From the NCBI GenBank assembly GCA_023362775.1, contig JALMGJ010000019.1, positions 4,357,501 to 4,421,500 of the forward strand: a stretch of DNA of 64,000 nucleotides, written 5' to 3'. The notes under the pieces were generated by a model. It had not been told where the DNA came from and ran no database searches. It saw nothing but the letters and a program-made list of their open reading frames with translations. Positions 23,401 through 33,275 of the stretch are shown here, one piece after another. Made by a program: the position numbers and the translations under genes. The number at the start of each line of letters is the position of its first letter. Positions within the stretch are counted from its first letter, which is position 1. The stretch is from Charina bottae (Eukaryota; Chordata; Lepidosauria; Squamata; Charinaidae).

Positions 23401-24830
23401 CAGTGGGCTGGCACAGGGGAAAGAAGTGGAATTTCAACCTTTTGGCGGAAATCCTCATTCGGGTGTTTAGAAATGCTTTGGTTTACATGTATCTCTAATT
23501 AAGCTTCTTCTGCAATTCAAATGAACTGCATTGAGGAGACTGTTTTGGGGATCTGAAATCAGGGTCATCATAGTCATGCTGGCTCGGACGTCGCCTGGAT
23601 TAACAAGGTCCACACCAGATGTTGGAGAACCAGGACAATATGATGATAAGTGTGCTACTGGAACAAACCGTGCATTAAAAAGACAAGAGAACCTGGAATT
23701 GATGGAATATGTATGTATGCATTTCTAAAATTATTTTCTGTGAAGTAATAATTTTATATGTTAATTTGACTTAAGGCAAGGTTTAATATTTTCAGATGTC
23801 ATATTCTTTTAAATGACCTAGCTATTACATGGAAATTGACAGCTGGACTATGGAAATGGATTCTCTGTGCCCTAAGAGATAAGTTCTTCAACATTGGAAA
23901 GACAAATTTATGTTCTCAGTTACTTGGTGGAGTGAGTCTTGATGTTACTTGCGACCCACAAACAAGTTGCTTAGAGACATAGATTATGTTTGTTGTTGCA
24001 TTGCTTCCCCACTCCTCCACCCCACCCCATTTTTCTCCCCCACTTTATTGCTATTGTTTTATACTTTTTGGGTTTTGTTTTATTCAATAAAGCACAAACA
24101 TACAAAAAGAAGATATAGGGTCTAAATAGTATGGCCGAGGAACTTAATGAGGTAGAGATCTTTCTTTTGTCAGGAGGGGGAATAAAGCAAATAACTCATC
24201 ATAAATATGGATAATACAGAGCTAAAGGCTTGTACGTAGGTATCTGGATTTGCCATATTCTTACAATTATTTTAAGTGGAGATAATATTTGGGCTGTTCT
24301 GTGGAATTCCTTCTCCGTATATTTGATTGATGCCAAGGCAAGATTGTTGGCACAGTAAGTCCAAAATGCATGCTTTCCCTAAAGTTGTGCTAATTGTTTA
24401 TTTGGAATTAAGGTGGTTCTTAAAAGACACACAGGAAAAAAGGTCCAAGTAAGATCTGCAGTATTTCTGTCCTCCTGTACAACTTCTTGTCTCAGGTCAA
24501 GTTGTGCAAAGCAATCAGAACCTAGGTTATTTCTGAACACTTACTGCTAGGGGCTTATTGCCTACAAGCTGTGACTCAGCACAATTACCTGTGTCCTGCT
24601 GCTGGTATATCTCAGTTTCAGGATTTCTAAGATTCCTCCTTATATCACGTTAACTTATTTCTTTGCTTTTCTGGCTTTGTGCACATGGTCAGCAGTCTGG
24701 TACTAAAATCACAGAAGAAGAAGAAGCAAAAAACATTTCTTCTTCCTTGGTAGATGAAAGTTACCTTTCCTTATGTAAGGTTACTGGAATAGCTGTTCTT
24801 TTAGGAAGCAGTCAGTTTTCAAAAGAGTCC
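23401..24830. other. No recognised feature
   Basis: Non-coding. A C-rich tract near 24008-24045 is followed by tttattcaataaagcac (24080-24096), which might be an old LINE or SINE tail, but nothing upstream supports it. Confidence 0.45.
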
Positions 24831-24834
24831 CTGT

Positions 24835-24960
24835 GTTAGTCACTTCAAGCAAAAACAACAAAGGCTTCTGTGGAACTATAAATTTATTATAGCACAAAGT
24901 TTCGCGGACCACATTCCACATACTCCTATACACGGGGTATTATCCCAAACTCCCTGACTC
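24835..24960 (-). mobile_element. PLE 3' end remnant, third family
   Basis: On the minus strand the sequence reads gtggtccgcgaaa, then tgctataataaattt, then gccacaag-like bases. This matches a widespread amniote PLE end in which a hammerhead-like CTGATGA...GAAA block precedes tgctataataaattt. Here the CTGATGA box is eroded and only the GAAA side is clear. Confidence 0.45.
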
Positions 24961-25121
24961 TTTTGTGAATGGCCAGCTTTCTGAACAACTTTCGCTGTCC
25001 TTATCCTACCATTTAATTTATTTTTGCATTCTCCTATAATATTTTTAATATTGTCATTTCTGATGTCATGTTTGTCCCATTTATTTATTTATGTATTTAT
25101 TTATTTAAACTTACAGATTTG

Positions 25122-25262
25122 GCACCAGTGTGGTATAGTGGTGGATTAAGAGTGGGGAGACCAAAGTTGTAGTCTTCTCTTGGGCTCAGAAGCCAGCTGG
25201 AGGACTATGGGCCAGTCACCCCCTCTCAGCCCAAATCAACTCTGTGATAAGCTGGCTGGAAA
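25122..25262 (+). mobile_element. MIR-like tRNA-derived SINE
   Basis: The A-box-like gtggtatagtggtggattaag is followed by agccagctggaggactatgggccagtcacc, the CORE-like block shared by MIR-type SINEs. An (ATTT)n run at 25078-25108 precedes it. Both ends are eroded. Confidence 0.6.
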
Positions 25263-26885
25263 AAAAAGCCAGTCACTGTGTCATACTCTGATTACTTTGC
25301 TGTAACAACTGCGCGAACACAGTCAAAAGAAGCAGATCCTGCAACCACGTAGGACAAATATTAAGAAAAAGAGCAACACTAACAAGACAGGCATACACAC
25401 ACATTTACCAGTAAACTACATGAAGGCAATGCTATCAAATATGGCCTATCAAGGATCACACTGGAGAACGAGCAATTATGTTTTCTCCTGAAGTTGGAGA
25501 TGATATCATTTAGTACTCTACTAGTATTGCCAAGTAGCTCTGCTGGCATTTCGGTTGGAATATATGTCTTTATCCTTAACTGCGGTCTGCTGTTCTGAAT
25601 AGCTATCACCTAAAATCTGTGAATATGTTCTTGTTTAGGATGGGATGCAACCATTGTTGAACTAATAAAGACTCTAATTATATGCTGACTCTACTTCATA
25701 ATCTTCCATGGATTCAACCTGGCCTGAACTCAGATACATCAACCAGTTTCTATCTCAGATGTACAGCTGGTTATCAACCCTTGTTTAGTTGACGATCGGA
25801 CATAACTATGTGTTACTAATGACTCAACAATGATAGCTTTGAACACTACAGCCAGAGTGATGTGTTGACAAGGGCATCATTTTGTATTACAATAGAAAAA
25901 TTGAAAGTTCTCCCTTTTTATAACTCTTGACTCAAGAGAACAAAGGTTTATTGTGTTCCCAAACAGGGGCAAGCCATTTTTTGGAAGGGGCACTGCATCT
26001 CTACTGGACCCTGGCTCTCTTTCATTAGTGATGCTACCGGACTCATTAGCTCAATAGATGGCAAGCAAAAGGATAACAGACAAATCAGAGAATTTTACAC
26101 CTACTACAAAAAATGACAGTTTCATACATAAATCTCAATTAACCATTTCAAGTTCAGCATACATTTTTTGTATTGGTGGCATGAATGGCATTCAGATTTT
26201 TTTTTTTTTTTTAAATATATATATTTTAAATCTTTGGCTTCATCAATACCTGGGGCATAAAATAACAGTTTTCTAACTGGACAAAGTGCAAGGATTTTAT
26301 TTAACTTACCAAACAAGAGTCAAGTAAATTCAGAAGTTAAAAAAAGTTCTAAGATAATATTTGTGATATTCCGAAATACCAAATGGAATGCCTGTTAAGG
26401 ATTTTGCCTTAATCAAGTTAACTGTAATTGCTTCACCAAGATTTATCAATAAGGGCAACATTTAGACATTGCAAACTTAGACTCCTTGTGCATGCAAATA
26501 GAGTACCTCTCTGAAAAATGCTAATTATTAAAGCAGCCTGACCTTTTTGGGGGGTGCTTTCATAAAACACACCTTCCCCTCATCCAAAAAAAAAAAAAAT
26601 GCCACAGACTAAAGGAATTCATTCATGAAAATTAATGTAGAACTCTTATGAGGACTGAAGTCATTCTTCCAAACCACTTCAAAGCCCTAATGGCCAATAC
26701 TGTGATAAATTAGAGACTTAGACAGAAAATCCCGGAATGAATTTAACAGAGAAATTTAAAGTTGTCAATTAAATCAAATGCAGATGGGAGATACATGGCT
26801 TTCCAACAGAGCAACCGGCAAGGTTCTTTAAGCTGCAGATAATCAGAAGCTGAATATGAATCAGCAGTGTGATGAAGATGCAACA
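25263..26885. other. No recognised feature
   Basis: AT-rich DNA with poly(T) at about 26199-26214 and poly(A) at 26586-26599. No coding or repeat-end motifs seen. Confidence 0.5.
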
Positions 26886-26889
26886 ACAG

Positions 26890-27470
26890 AGCATCAAAAG
26901 AATCATGAAACATGGGTCATGGGAAATAATTTTTGTGCCCTTCAAGCTCCATCTTAAGCATTATAACCAGTTCTGGGTACTACCTTTTAAGAAGGATTTA
27001 GACAAGTTGGAACAAGTTCAGAAAAATAGCAATATAACTTGAAATTAAGTCCTCTTTGTAGAGAATAAGGGAACTGGCTATATTTAGATTTTGAGAAGAA
27101 GCAAGCGAGCAGGAAATATAATAGCATTCTACAAGTACTTGAAAAGGCATCACATGGAAATAATGCCTCTATTGTTCCAGAGTACAGGACACAAAATAAT
27201 GGTCTTAAGCTATAGGAAAGCTGGTTTCATTTAAAAAAACAAAACAGAACAAAAACACCTTCCTAGTGGTTTGAATGATTCAGCCGGGGAACCAGCCAGC
27301 TAGAATAATAATGAGTTCCTAGTTATTAGATGAATTCAGGCAGAAGCGGGAGAGTCACTTGCTGAGGATGCTTTAAACTAGATTCCTGCATTAATACAGG
27401 GGGCTGGATTTGATGGTCTAACTTCCAGCACTGTAATTTTCATAATCTGAAGCTTCAGTGGAACCTGTCA
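26890..27470 (+). mobile_element. CR1 LINE 3' end remnant
   Basis: It follows the order of the CR1 ORF2 C-terminus and 3' UTR: ccagttctgggtactacc (26969), gacaagttggaacaagttcagaa (27001), a degraded match to the GDMIAVFKYLK-type segment near 27100-27150, cttcctagtggtttgaatga (27259) and gggggctggatttgatggtctaac (27399). No open frame survives, so it is old. The short CR1 ATTCTATG-type tail is not preserved. Confidence 0.75.
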
Positions 27471-27658
27471 GCAAATAAGGACATGAACAAAGGAGGTGTG
27501 GGACAATTCATGGTGAGATGTTGTCCCTGACTACCTTTTAATTCATATTCTGAAAGAAAAAAGAAGGATATTCATCACTTCATGCAATACTTTATAAGCA
27601 ACGTTTGAACCAGGTTTGGCAGGAATAAAGTCCATGCTAATATATGGCATTACCTCCC

Positions 27659-27745
27659 ATCACTAGATGCTACCATCTGCTTATAATACAACCTCAATAC
27701 AACCCAAATGGGTTGTATTAAAAGCAGATGGTAGCATCTAGTGAT
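27659..27745. repeat. Near-perfect 35-nt inverted repeat (hairpin)
   Basis: The arms at 27659-27693 and 27711-27745 are complementary with about one indel, separated by 17 nt that themselves hold a nested AATACAACCC/GGGTTGTATT palindrome. RNA from either strand would form a long stable hairpin. No flanking target duplication and no match to the PLE ends in this window. Confidence 0.85.
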
Positions 27746-28161
27746 CGGAGCTAATCTCAAAACAAAACAAAAAAGTCAAGTAGGTTAGTACTTGGAGGAG
27801 AGAGCATCAGGAAACACCAAGACTGCAAGCGGTCTTAGGAAATAAATTTAAAAATAGAAAATAACAACAATAAACTACTTTGGTACTTTGGTACTATTGC
27901 CAAGAAAACAACATCAATGTATCCGTGAAGTCATCAGGGGTCAAGCTTGACTCAAGAATTTTTCAGGAATCAAGTAGGAACAGATGATCCTGTATGTAAA
28001 GGCAGTTAAAGGAAACTGTGGCTGCTTACTTTGGGATGTACCCCAATATCCTGCCATCCCCAGCCTTCATTCAAAGAACCCAATCCAGAAAAAAAACTTT
28101 GGGCTTTCCTGAACATGAGGAAAGCAGGGGTGAATGGGAGGGATATAAATGATGCTTACCC

Positions 28162-28162
28162 C

Positions 28163-28236
<74 letters not shown>
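28162..28236 (+). repeat. (CTGT)n microsatellite
   Basis: About 19 perfect tetranucleotide units, followed by CT-rich sequence. Confidence 0.95.
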
Positions 28237-28238
<2 letters not shown>

Positions 28239-28843
28239 CCTCTCTCTCTCTTTTTCTAATGCTGAAATTTGTAATCTGCCTTTACGGCCAGTTGTTCTTG
28301 TTTCAAATCACTCTCTTACTAATCTGAAATTTCTTGTACATTTACATAAGCAGTATAGCAATTTTGAATGCAGCATCTTATTTTGGAATATCTTTTAATA
28401 TCTCAGCAATTTGGTCATTTCAATAAAGGTAATGCTTTTATCCTCTTCTGTTTTATATCTTATGGCTTTTTTTAATGCTCAACTACGAGTGGGCAAAAGA
28501 CTTTGCTGTTACATTTTTTTAATTAGGTAGGCAACATATATTTTTCTTCTTTAAATTACTATTCCCATCCTTATGGATTTAGATCATGTATTTCTGGGAA
28601 AAGACCTGTCTTTCAAATACATCCATTAGTGAAAAGATAAGGAAAATCTGTTCTCAATGAAATTAGAATCCCTATTGGAAATGCAGTAAATATATCTACT
28701 GCAAAAATCTGAATTTAATGGATTATAAACATTAAGCATAGCTGCTCCATTAATTGAGTTACATGGGCAATTAGATTATATGCTAGGAAACAAAAGAAAT
28801 AGCAATATCTAGGTTCATTGCAATTATAGCTGAAATTTTCAAA
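28237..28843. other. No recognised feature
   Basis: AT-rich DNA between two microsatellites. Nothing identifiable. Confidence 0.5.
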
Positions 28844-29022
28844 TGAAAAGGGAAGGGAAGGGAAGGGAAGGGAAGGGAAGGGAAGGGGAGGGGAGGGGAG
28901 GGGAGGGGAGGGGAGGGGAGGGGAGGGGAGGGAGGGAGGGAGGGAGGGAGGGAGGAAGGAAGGAAGGAAGGAAGGAAGGAAGGAAGGAAGGAAGGAAGGA
29001 AGGAAGGAAGGAAGGAAGGAAG
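28844..29022 (+). repeat. Compound polypurine microsatellite
   Basis: (GGGAA)n, then (GGGGA)n, then (GGGA)n, then (GGAA)n, all purine on the plus strand for about 180 bases. ORFs over it are low-complexity artefacts. Confidence 0.95.
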
Positions 29023-29165
29023 GGTCTCAGTGTCACAACTTTACTATAGAAAGGAAGAAATATGTACAGGATGTATATTTTTACCCTTTAGTGTACTAAA
29101 CAGTACAACAGTGAGAGTGTCTGTAGCTTGAATCATGTCAACTGGATTTCTATTTTCTCAGTAAA

Positions 29166-29199
29166 AATGTTTCGCTCCTTATCCAAGGAGCTTCTTCAG
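29166..29199 (-). ncRNA. Hammerhead-like motif, left arm of family B copy 1
   Basis: Minus strand: CTGAAGA at 29199-29193, stem II GCTCC/GGAGC with an 8-nt loop, then GAAAC. The box fits CTGANGA, since hammerhead position 7 can vary. Stem I is not convincing. Confidence 0.6.
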
Positions 29200-29239
29200 T
29201 CTGAGCAAAGTTGGTAAACCCTTACCAACTTTGCTCAGA

Positions 29240-29275
29240 CTGAAGAAGCTCCTTGGATAAGGAGCGAAACGTTTC
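29240..29275 (+). ncRNA. Hammerhead-like motif, right arm of family B copy 1
   Basis: CTGAAGA at 29240-29246, stem II GCTCC (29248-29252) with GGAGC (29261-29265), GAAAC at 29266-29270 and GTTTC after it. A perfect 5-bp stem II and both core boxes are retained. One extra A separates the first box from stem II, as in the other PLE families here. Confidence 0.65.
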
Positions 29276-29804
29276 CACTGAGAAAATAGAAATCCAGTTG
29301 ACATGATTCAAGCTACAGACAATTCCACCTGGATGACTGAGAACCTTCATAGACAACAGTGAGAGTGCTTAGTACTATAACATATACTACTACAACAACT
29401 ACTACATCTTAGTACTAATGTATGAAACAATGAGAGAATTTACTGGTGTAGGCTTTCACAGCCAGTATCTGTTGGGCAGTGTTGAGCTTCAGGGTTTAGT
29501 GACCATGGTCTAGACAACAGATTTCCTGATGAGGCTCCTGTCTTTATAGCCAGGTGACTTGACTTCTGATTGCTCTTTGGCCAAGCTGGTTTCCAATTGG
29601 TGCAGGTTGGTGAGGGCTGATATCTGATTGGTTCTTTGTTTCTGTCTGATCCTGATTGGTTGTTTTGGTGGTGTTGGTTCCTGACTGGTCCTTTGCTCAT
29701 GCCAGCTTCTGAGGTCATTTTTGGAGTGCTGATTCCTGATTGGTTCTTTGTTTGTGCTGAGTTCTGGTTGGTTAGTCTGAGCAGCTGAGTCCTGATTGGG
29801 TCCT

Positions 29805-30070
29805 TGTAATGGTGTGTGGGAATGACCTTGGGAGAAAGAGCAAAAAGAGGCAGCCAAGGGAATGGTCAGATAAAAGGCAGTTGAGTACGCAGCAGAAATG
29901 TGGGAAGGGAAGAGGTTCAGAAGTGATCCTCCCTAATTTCTTAGACTGTAAAGGAGACAGGGAGAATTGTACATTCAGACTTGCAAGATTCTGTCAGTGT
30001 AGCTTTACAATAAAGTAGAATTAGCTCATCTGGTCATGTTTCCTGTCTGGTCTACCTGGTAAGGCTGACA
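29805..30070 (+). repeat. 5' LTR of the Gypsy/Sushi-type element
   Basis: 266 bp, TG...CA, with a polyadenylation signal AATAAA at about 30009-30014. Its last 53 bp (30018-30070) recur at the 3' end of the element. Confidence 0.7.
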
Positions 30071-30172
30071 TCAATCTTGCAATTCTCATATTCTCTTCCA
30101 AAGAGAGGAATTTTAGGAATGGCCTCCTATCCCCAGAGGACTCCGCCCAAGCAACACCAGCAGCAGGTAGAT

Positions 30173-30368
30173 CAATGCTTCTCAAACTTTTTTCTTCATT
30201 ACCCAAAACCGTTTATCAGAACGTCCTTTTTACCCAATGTAGATAAAACACTTTAAGTCCGTTTAAATGTCCCTGTAGTGAATGGGTAAAGGGTTTGTGT
30301 GTCGTTACCCAAAGAAAAAAACATTTTTACCCAATTTTGGGTAATTTACCCAGGTTTGGGAAGCACTG
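30173..30368. mobile_element. hAT-like MITE
   Basis: Terminal inverted repeats CAATGCTTCTCAAA and (inverted) CAGTGCTTCCCAAA; 196 bp; a perfect 8-bp target duplication AGGTAGAT at 30165-30172 and 30369-30376. An 8-bp duplication and the CAGTG start are typical of hAT transposons. No transposase. The interior repeats tacccaa / gggtaa motifs. Confidence 0.85.
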
Positions 30369-30376
30369 AGGTAGAT

Positions 30377-30920
30377 GCACAGATGACCAATTTGCAGAAT
30401 GCCATGATACAAGTAACGCAACAGCTGGGGCAGAATTTGCCACAATCCATGGCAGCCCAACAACTTGCAGTTCATCCAATGCTCCTGAGTTCCCATGGGA
30501 GCTTGCCAGAGAAGTTTGGAGGGGACCAGGATCCATTCCAGACATTCGCAGCTCAATGTGAAATGTTTACGGTGGCAGCCAGTGGAGTTTCCCACTGGTT
30601 GCACCAAAGTGACTTTTGTGCTCAGCTTGCTGAAGGAAGCAGCAGCTACTGTATATGGGCAATACCGTTCATAGAGGGGGATGATCTGGTGCTGGACTAC
30701 TATCAGGACTTCATGCGTAAATTCAGAGGACACTTTGGGGATCCCATGCAATGCATCACTGCTAGTTGAGAGATCCGAAAACTCAAGCAGGGACAGAGGA
30801 CAGTAAACTCATATATTTTGGACTTTAAATTACTTGCTGGAGATGCAGGGTAGAATGACCAGTTCAGAGAAGGGTTCTATAATCTAACTTGATTGATCTG
30901 AGAGATGGAGGAGTTAAGAC
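30377..30920 (+). pseudogene. Gypsy (Sushi/V-clade) gag remnant
   Basis: The frame to the TGA at 30767-30769 contains LPEKFGGDQDPFQTFAAQCE, EGDDLVLDYYQDFMRKFRGH and FGDPMQCITAS. After the stop, EIRKLKQGQRTVNSYILDFK and LLAGDAG continue in the same frame. This is the capsid region of Sushi-ichi-related Gypsy gag, the group that gave rise to mammalian RTL/PEG10 genes. Stops after DPMQCITAS and after LLAGDAG, plus later stops, show decay. The upstream part of gag was split from it by the MITE at 30173-30368. There is no zinc knuckle, protease or RT, and no sign of domestication. Confidence 0.75.
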
Positions 30921-30948
30921 AGGGAATTAGCTCATCTGGTCATCTTTC

Positions 30949-31386
30949 TGTTGGAATCATCAGGAGTCAACTCAGCATTGTCTCATAAGCATAATAGGGG
31001 GTCTTTCTAGTAAATGCATCTCTACTGTGCTTGTGGGATGCTACCTGGGTCATCTGATTTCCTCTTTCTCCTCCTTCTTGGTTTGGGGGATTAACATTCT
31101 CCATTACGCTTCAGGCACACCTGCAAGCAGGAGGGCTGCACCATGCAGCTCTCATCCATTCAATCTCGCTTGCACGCAGATCTACTATGAATCTACTCAT
31201 ATCCAGATCTACTGAATAAATGTAAGCTATCTCTATTTTTCTTCATCTAACTAATGTGTGAAGACTGAATTTATTTCTGAATGCAATGAAGCTTAAAGTG
31301 CAAGTTCCCTGCTGGTTCACACTTCTACTCTGCAAGATTGTTGTTAGCTGCTTGGAGTTCTTTTATTAACCTTCAAGACTCCCTCA
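30949..31386 (+). mobile_element. Solo LTR
   Basis: 438 bp, TGTTGGAATCATCAGG...CTCCCTCA, with a perfect 5-bp target duplication CTTTC (30944-30948 and 31387-31391). An AATAAA lies near 31214. A related copy lies inverted at 34820-35166. The internal region has been lost, presumably by LTR-LTR recombination. Confidence 0.85.
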
Positions 31387-31759
31387 CTTTCCTGTCTGGT
31401 CTACCTCATAAGGCTGACAGTCCTTGTCCAGCTAAGTTTCCAATTTGCCCATTTTGAGGAGCTAATTCCTTTGGGGCAGGATCTTGGTGTGGTGCAGGGC
31501 AGTTAACCAGGTTTTGTTAACCTTCAGACTTCTTTCTTGTCGAAGCTGTTGGGATGTTTGTTGATATCAATTGCCTCTCTGTGCAGGCATATGTAATGGT
31601 TTGTTTTTTGACAGCACTACCATGGATAATCCTGACCTCTCTGCTGCCACCAGTTTGGGATGTCTGTTGTAACAAAGAGGAAGGCATCCAGTCTGAATGG
31701 TGCACTATGGAATTGAGATGCCAGGTGTATCCAGATGAGAATCAAAAGCAAAATATCTG

Positions 31760-32684
31760 CTGACTTGTTAAATTTGAGACCATTTGGGGAACTTAGGAGC
31801 CCTTAAGTATCTCTGAATGTTAGTGACAAATTACTATATTGAATATGACAGAAGGGGAAAAAATATTCATATGTGGAAATTTAGAGGCTATTGTTCTGCA
31901 TCATAGAGCTCAGTTTCTCTTTAAGGACATATTGGGTCGCATATGTATTTGATTCATAATGCTAAACTCAAAATGGAATGCTTCTGCCATGACTAGAAAT
32001 GAATAATTCCATCATGGCTAATAAATCAGACAAGATTTATCTGTGCTCACTAAATGACAGCATAGTTCAAAATCCAATATGAGGTCTTTAGGGATCACAC
32101 ATCTAGTTCATAAATCTTTAGACAACAGACCTCTATTAAAACACACACAAAACAAAGCAATTTTCAGATGAACTCTCTCAAGCCTTCATAAATATTTAGG
32201 CTGAAATGCTGTCATATTTATTTGGAAGAACATTCTCCTTGGTGATACTTCTGTAAGGATACTTCTGAGGCTTGGGTTAAAAAGAGGCTTAAAATCTATT
32301 CATAAAGCTCTCCACTTTGTAATGCAGGCATTTTGTTTGACCTTGACTGATAATAAGGGGAAGAGGATTGAATTCAGTATAAGTAGCTTATTTGCCTGAC
32401 CCTGACAGGAAAAAAGATACAAGGCAGAAATATTGGGCATACACTTCTATTAAAGCAAGATATCTGCAAAAGGATCAGTGGTATCTGGATGATTTTCCTA
32501 ACATGATACCTGAGCTTCAAGTTGGATTATTGTGATCTGCTCTTTATGATGCTGCTCTGTTATTGTAGCAGTCAACGGACAGACCAGCCTGATCTTTCAA
32601 TTATTTACTTACTATGAAGGTGGGCTAATGAAGCATGGCTATATGCATATCCATCATGCTATTCCTTTGTTGGGTAAGCAATGC
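31760..32684. other. No recognised feature
   Basis: AT-rich, apparently single-copy DNA. No open frame or repeat end of note. Confidence 0.5.
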
Positions 32685-32698
32685 CATGCAAAGCATAG

Positions 32699-33030
32699 GT
32701 AAAGGTAAAGTCCCCCCCCCCAAACATTTGTGCAGTCATGTCTGACTCTAGGGGGTGGTGCTCACCTCCATTTGTTAGCCGAAGAGCCAGCGCTGTCTGA
32801 AGACGCTTCCGCAGTCATGGGGCTGGCATGACGCACGCAGAATGCTGTTACCATCCCACCAAAGTGGTACCTATTTATCTACTTGCATTTGCATGCTTTA
32901 GAATTGCTAGGTTGGCAAGATCTGGGGCGAGTGCGGGAGCTCACGCTGTCACGCGGCACTCGGGTCTCAAACCGCCGACCTTCTGATCGACAAACCTGGC
33001 ATCTTAACCACTGAGCCATCACGCCCCCTT
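32699..33030 (-). mobile_element. Sauria-type tRNA-derived SINE
   Basis: Reverse-oriented full-length copy: the tail complement aaaggtaaag at its left end, the B-box complement near 32966-32980 and the head at 33028. A perfect 14-bp target duplication, CATGCAAAGCATAG, lies at 32685-32698 and 33031-33044. Confidence 0.9.
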
Positions 33031-33111
33031 CATGCAAAGCATAGAAAAGAAAAGAAAAAGATAAGCCAAAGCAATTAAGCCATGACGTCAGAAAAGAAAT
33101 GTAGCTAAATC

Positions 33112-33275
33112 TAGTCCAGTCACTCTCTATCAGCCCAACTCACCTCACAGGGTTGTTGTGGGGAAAATAGGAGGAGGAAGAAGTATTAGGTATGTTCGCC
33201 ACCTTGAGTTATTTATAAAAATAATAAAGGTGGGATAGAAAATAAATAAAATAAATAAAAATAAATACCAATGCC
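33112..33275 (+). mobile_element. MIR-like SINE 3' part
   Basis: ccagtcactctctatcagcccaactcacctcacagggttgttgtgggg is the typical 3' half of a reptilian MIR-like SINE, followed by gccaccttgagttatttat and an (AATAA)n tail at about 33239-33266. The tRNA head is missing. Confidence 0.65.

Larger units (their letters stand above)
29120..29352. mobile_element. Foldback PLE-derived element, family B copy 1
   Basis: A 233-bp palindrome with arms of about 95 nt and a loop of only about 5 nt near 29219. The arms are nearly identical, and the right arm has an extra 24-nt end (29329-29352). A perfect 15-bp target duplication lies at 29105-29119 and 29353-29367. It has the same layout as 40894-41127 and 56116-56326. 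Each arm carries a hammerhead-like core, with the cores starting at the centre and pointing outwards. Confidence 0.9.
29805..31419 (+). mobile_element. Gypsy/Sushi-type LTR retroelement with truncated 3' LTR
   Basis: It starts TG and ends CA, flanked by the 5-bp target duplication GTCCT (29800-29804 and 31420-31424). The 5' LTR is 29805-30070. A gag remnant follows, and the 3' LTR is reduced to its last 53 bp, split by another LTR (30924-30943 and 31392-31419). A hAT-like MITE (30173-30368) and a foreign solo LTR (30949-31386) inserted later. pol is absent. Confidence 0.75.
29440..31755 (-). mobile_element. PLE 3' region, split by an LTR element
   Basis: Minus strand: at 31755-31530 broken frames encode NWWQQRGQD and REAIDINKHPNSFDKKE, the segment that follows the GIY-YIG endonuclease in PLE proteins. 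After the LTR element (29805-31419) the PLE continues as degenerate repeats of a tcctgattggttctttg-type unit (29575-29800), then a terminal ctgaag...gaaagcctac block near 29490-29440. RT and the GIY-YIG core are missing. The join across the insertion is supported by the 5-bp duplication GTCCT. Confidence 0.6.

Noticed and set aside
28162..28236. Possible CRISPR-like or satellite array
   Set aside because: Pure tetranucleotide repeat with no spacers; the genome is clearly vertebrate.
28031..29049. ORFs with poly-CLSV, KEGR or PSLP repeats
   Set aside because: Translations of (CTGT)n and polypurine microsatellites.
30377..30920. Domesticated gag gene (RTL/PEG10-like)
   Set aside because: In-frame stops, a MITE insertion and recognisable LTR ends show a decayed retroelement.
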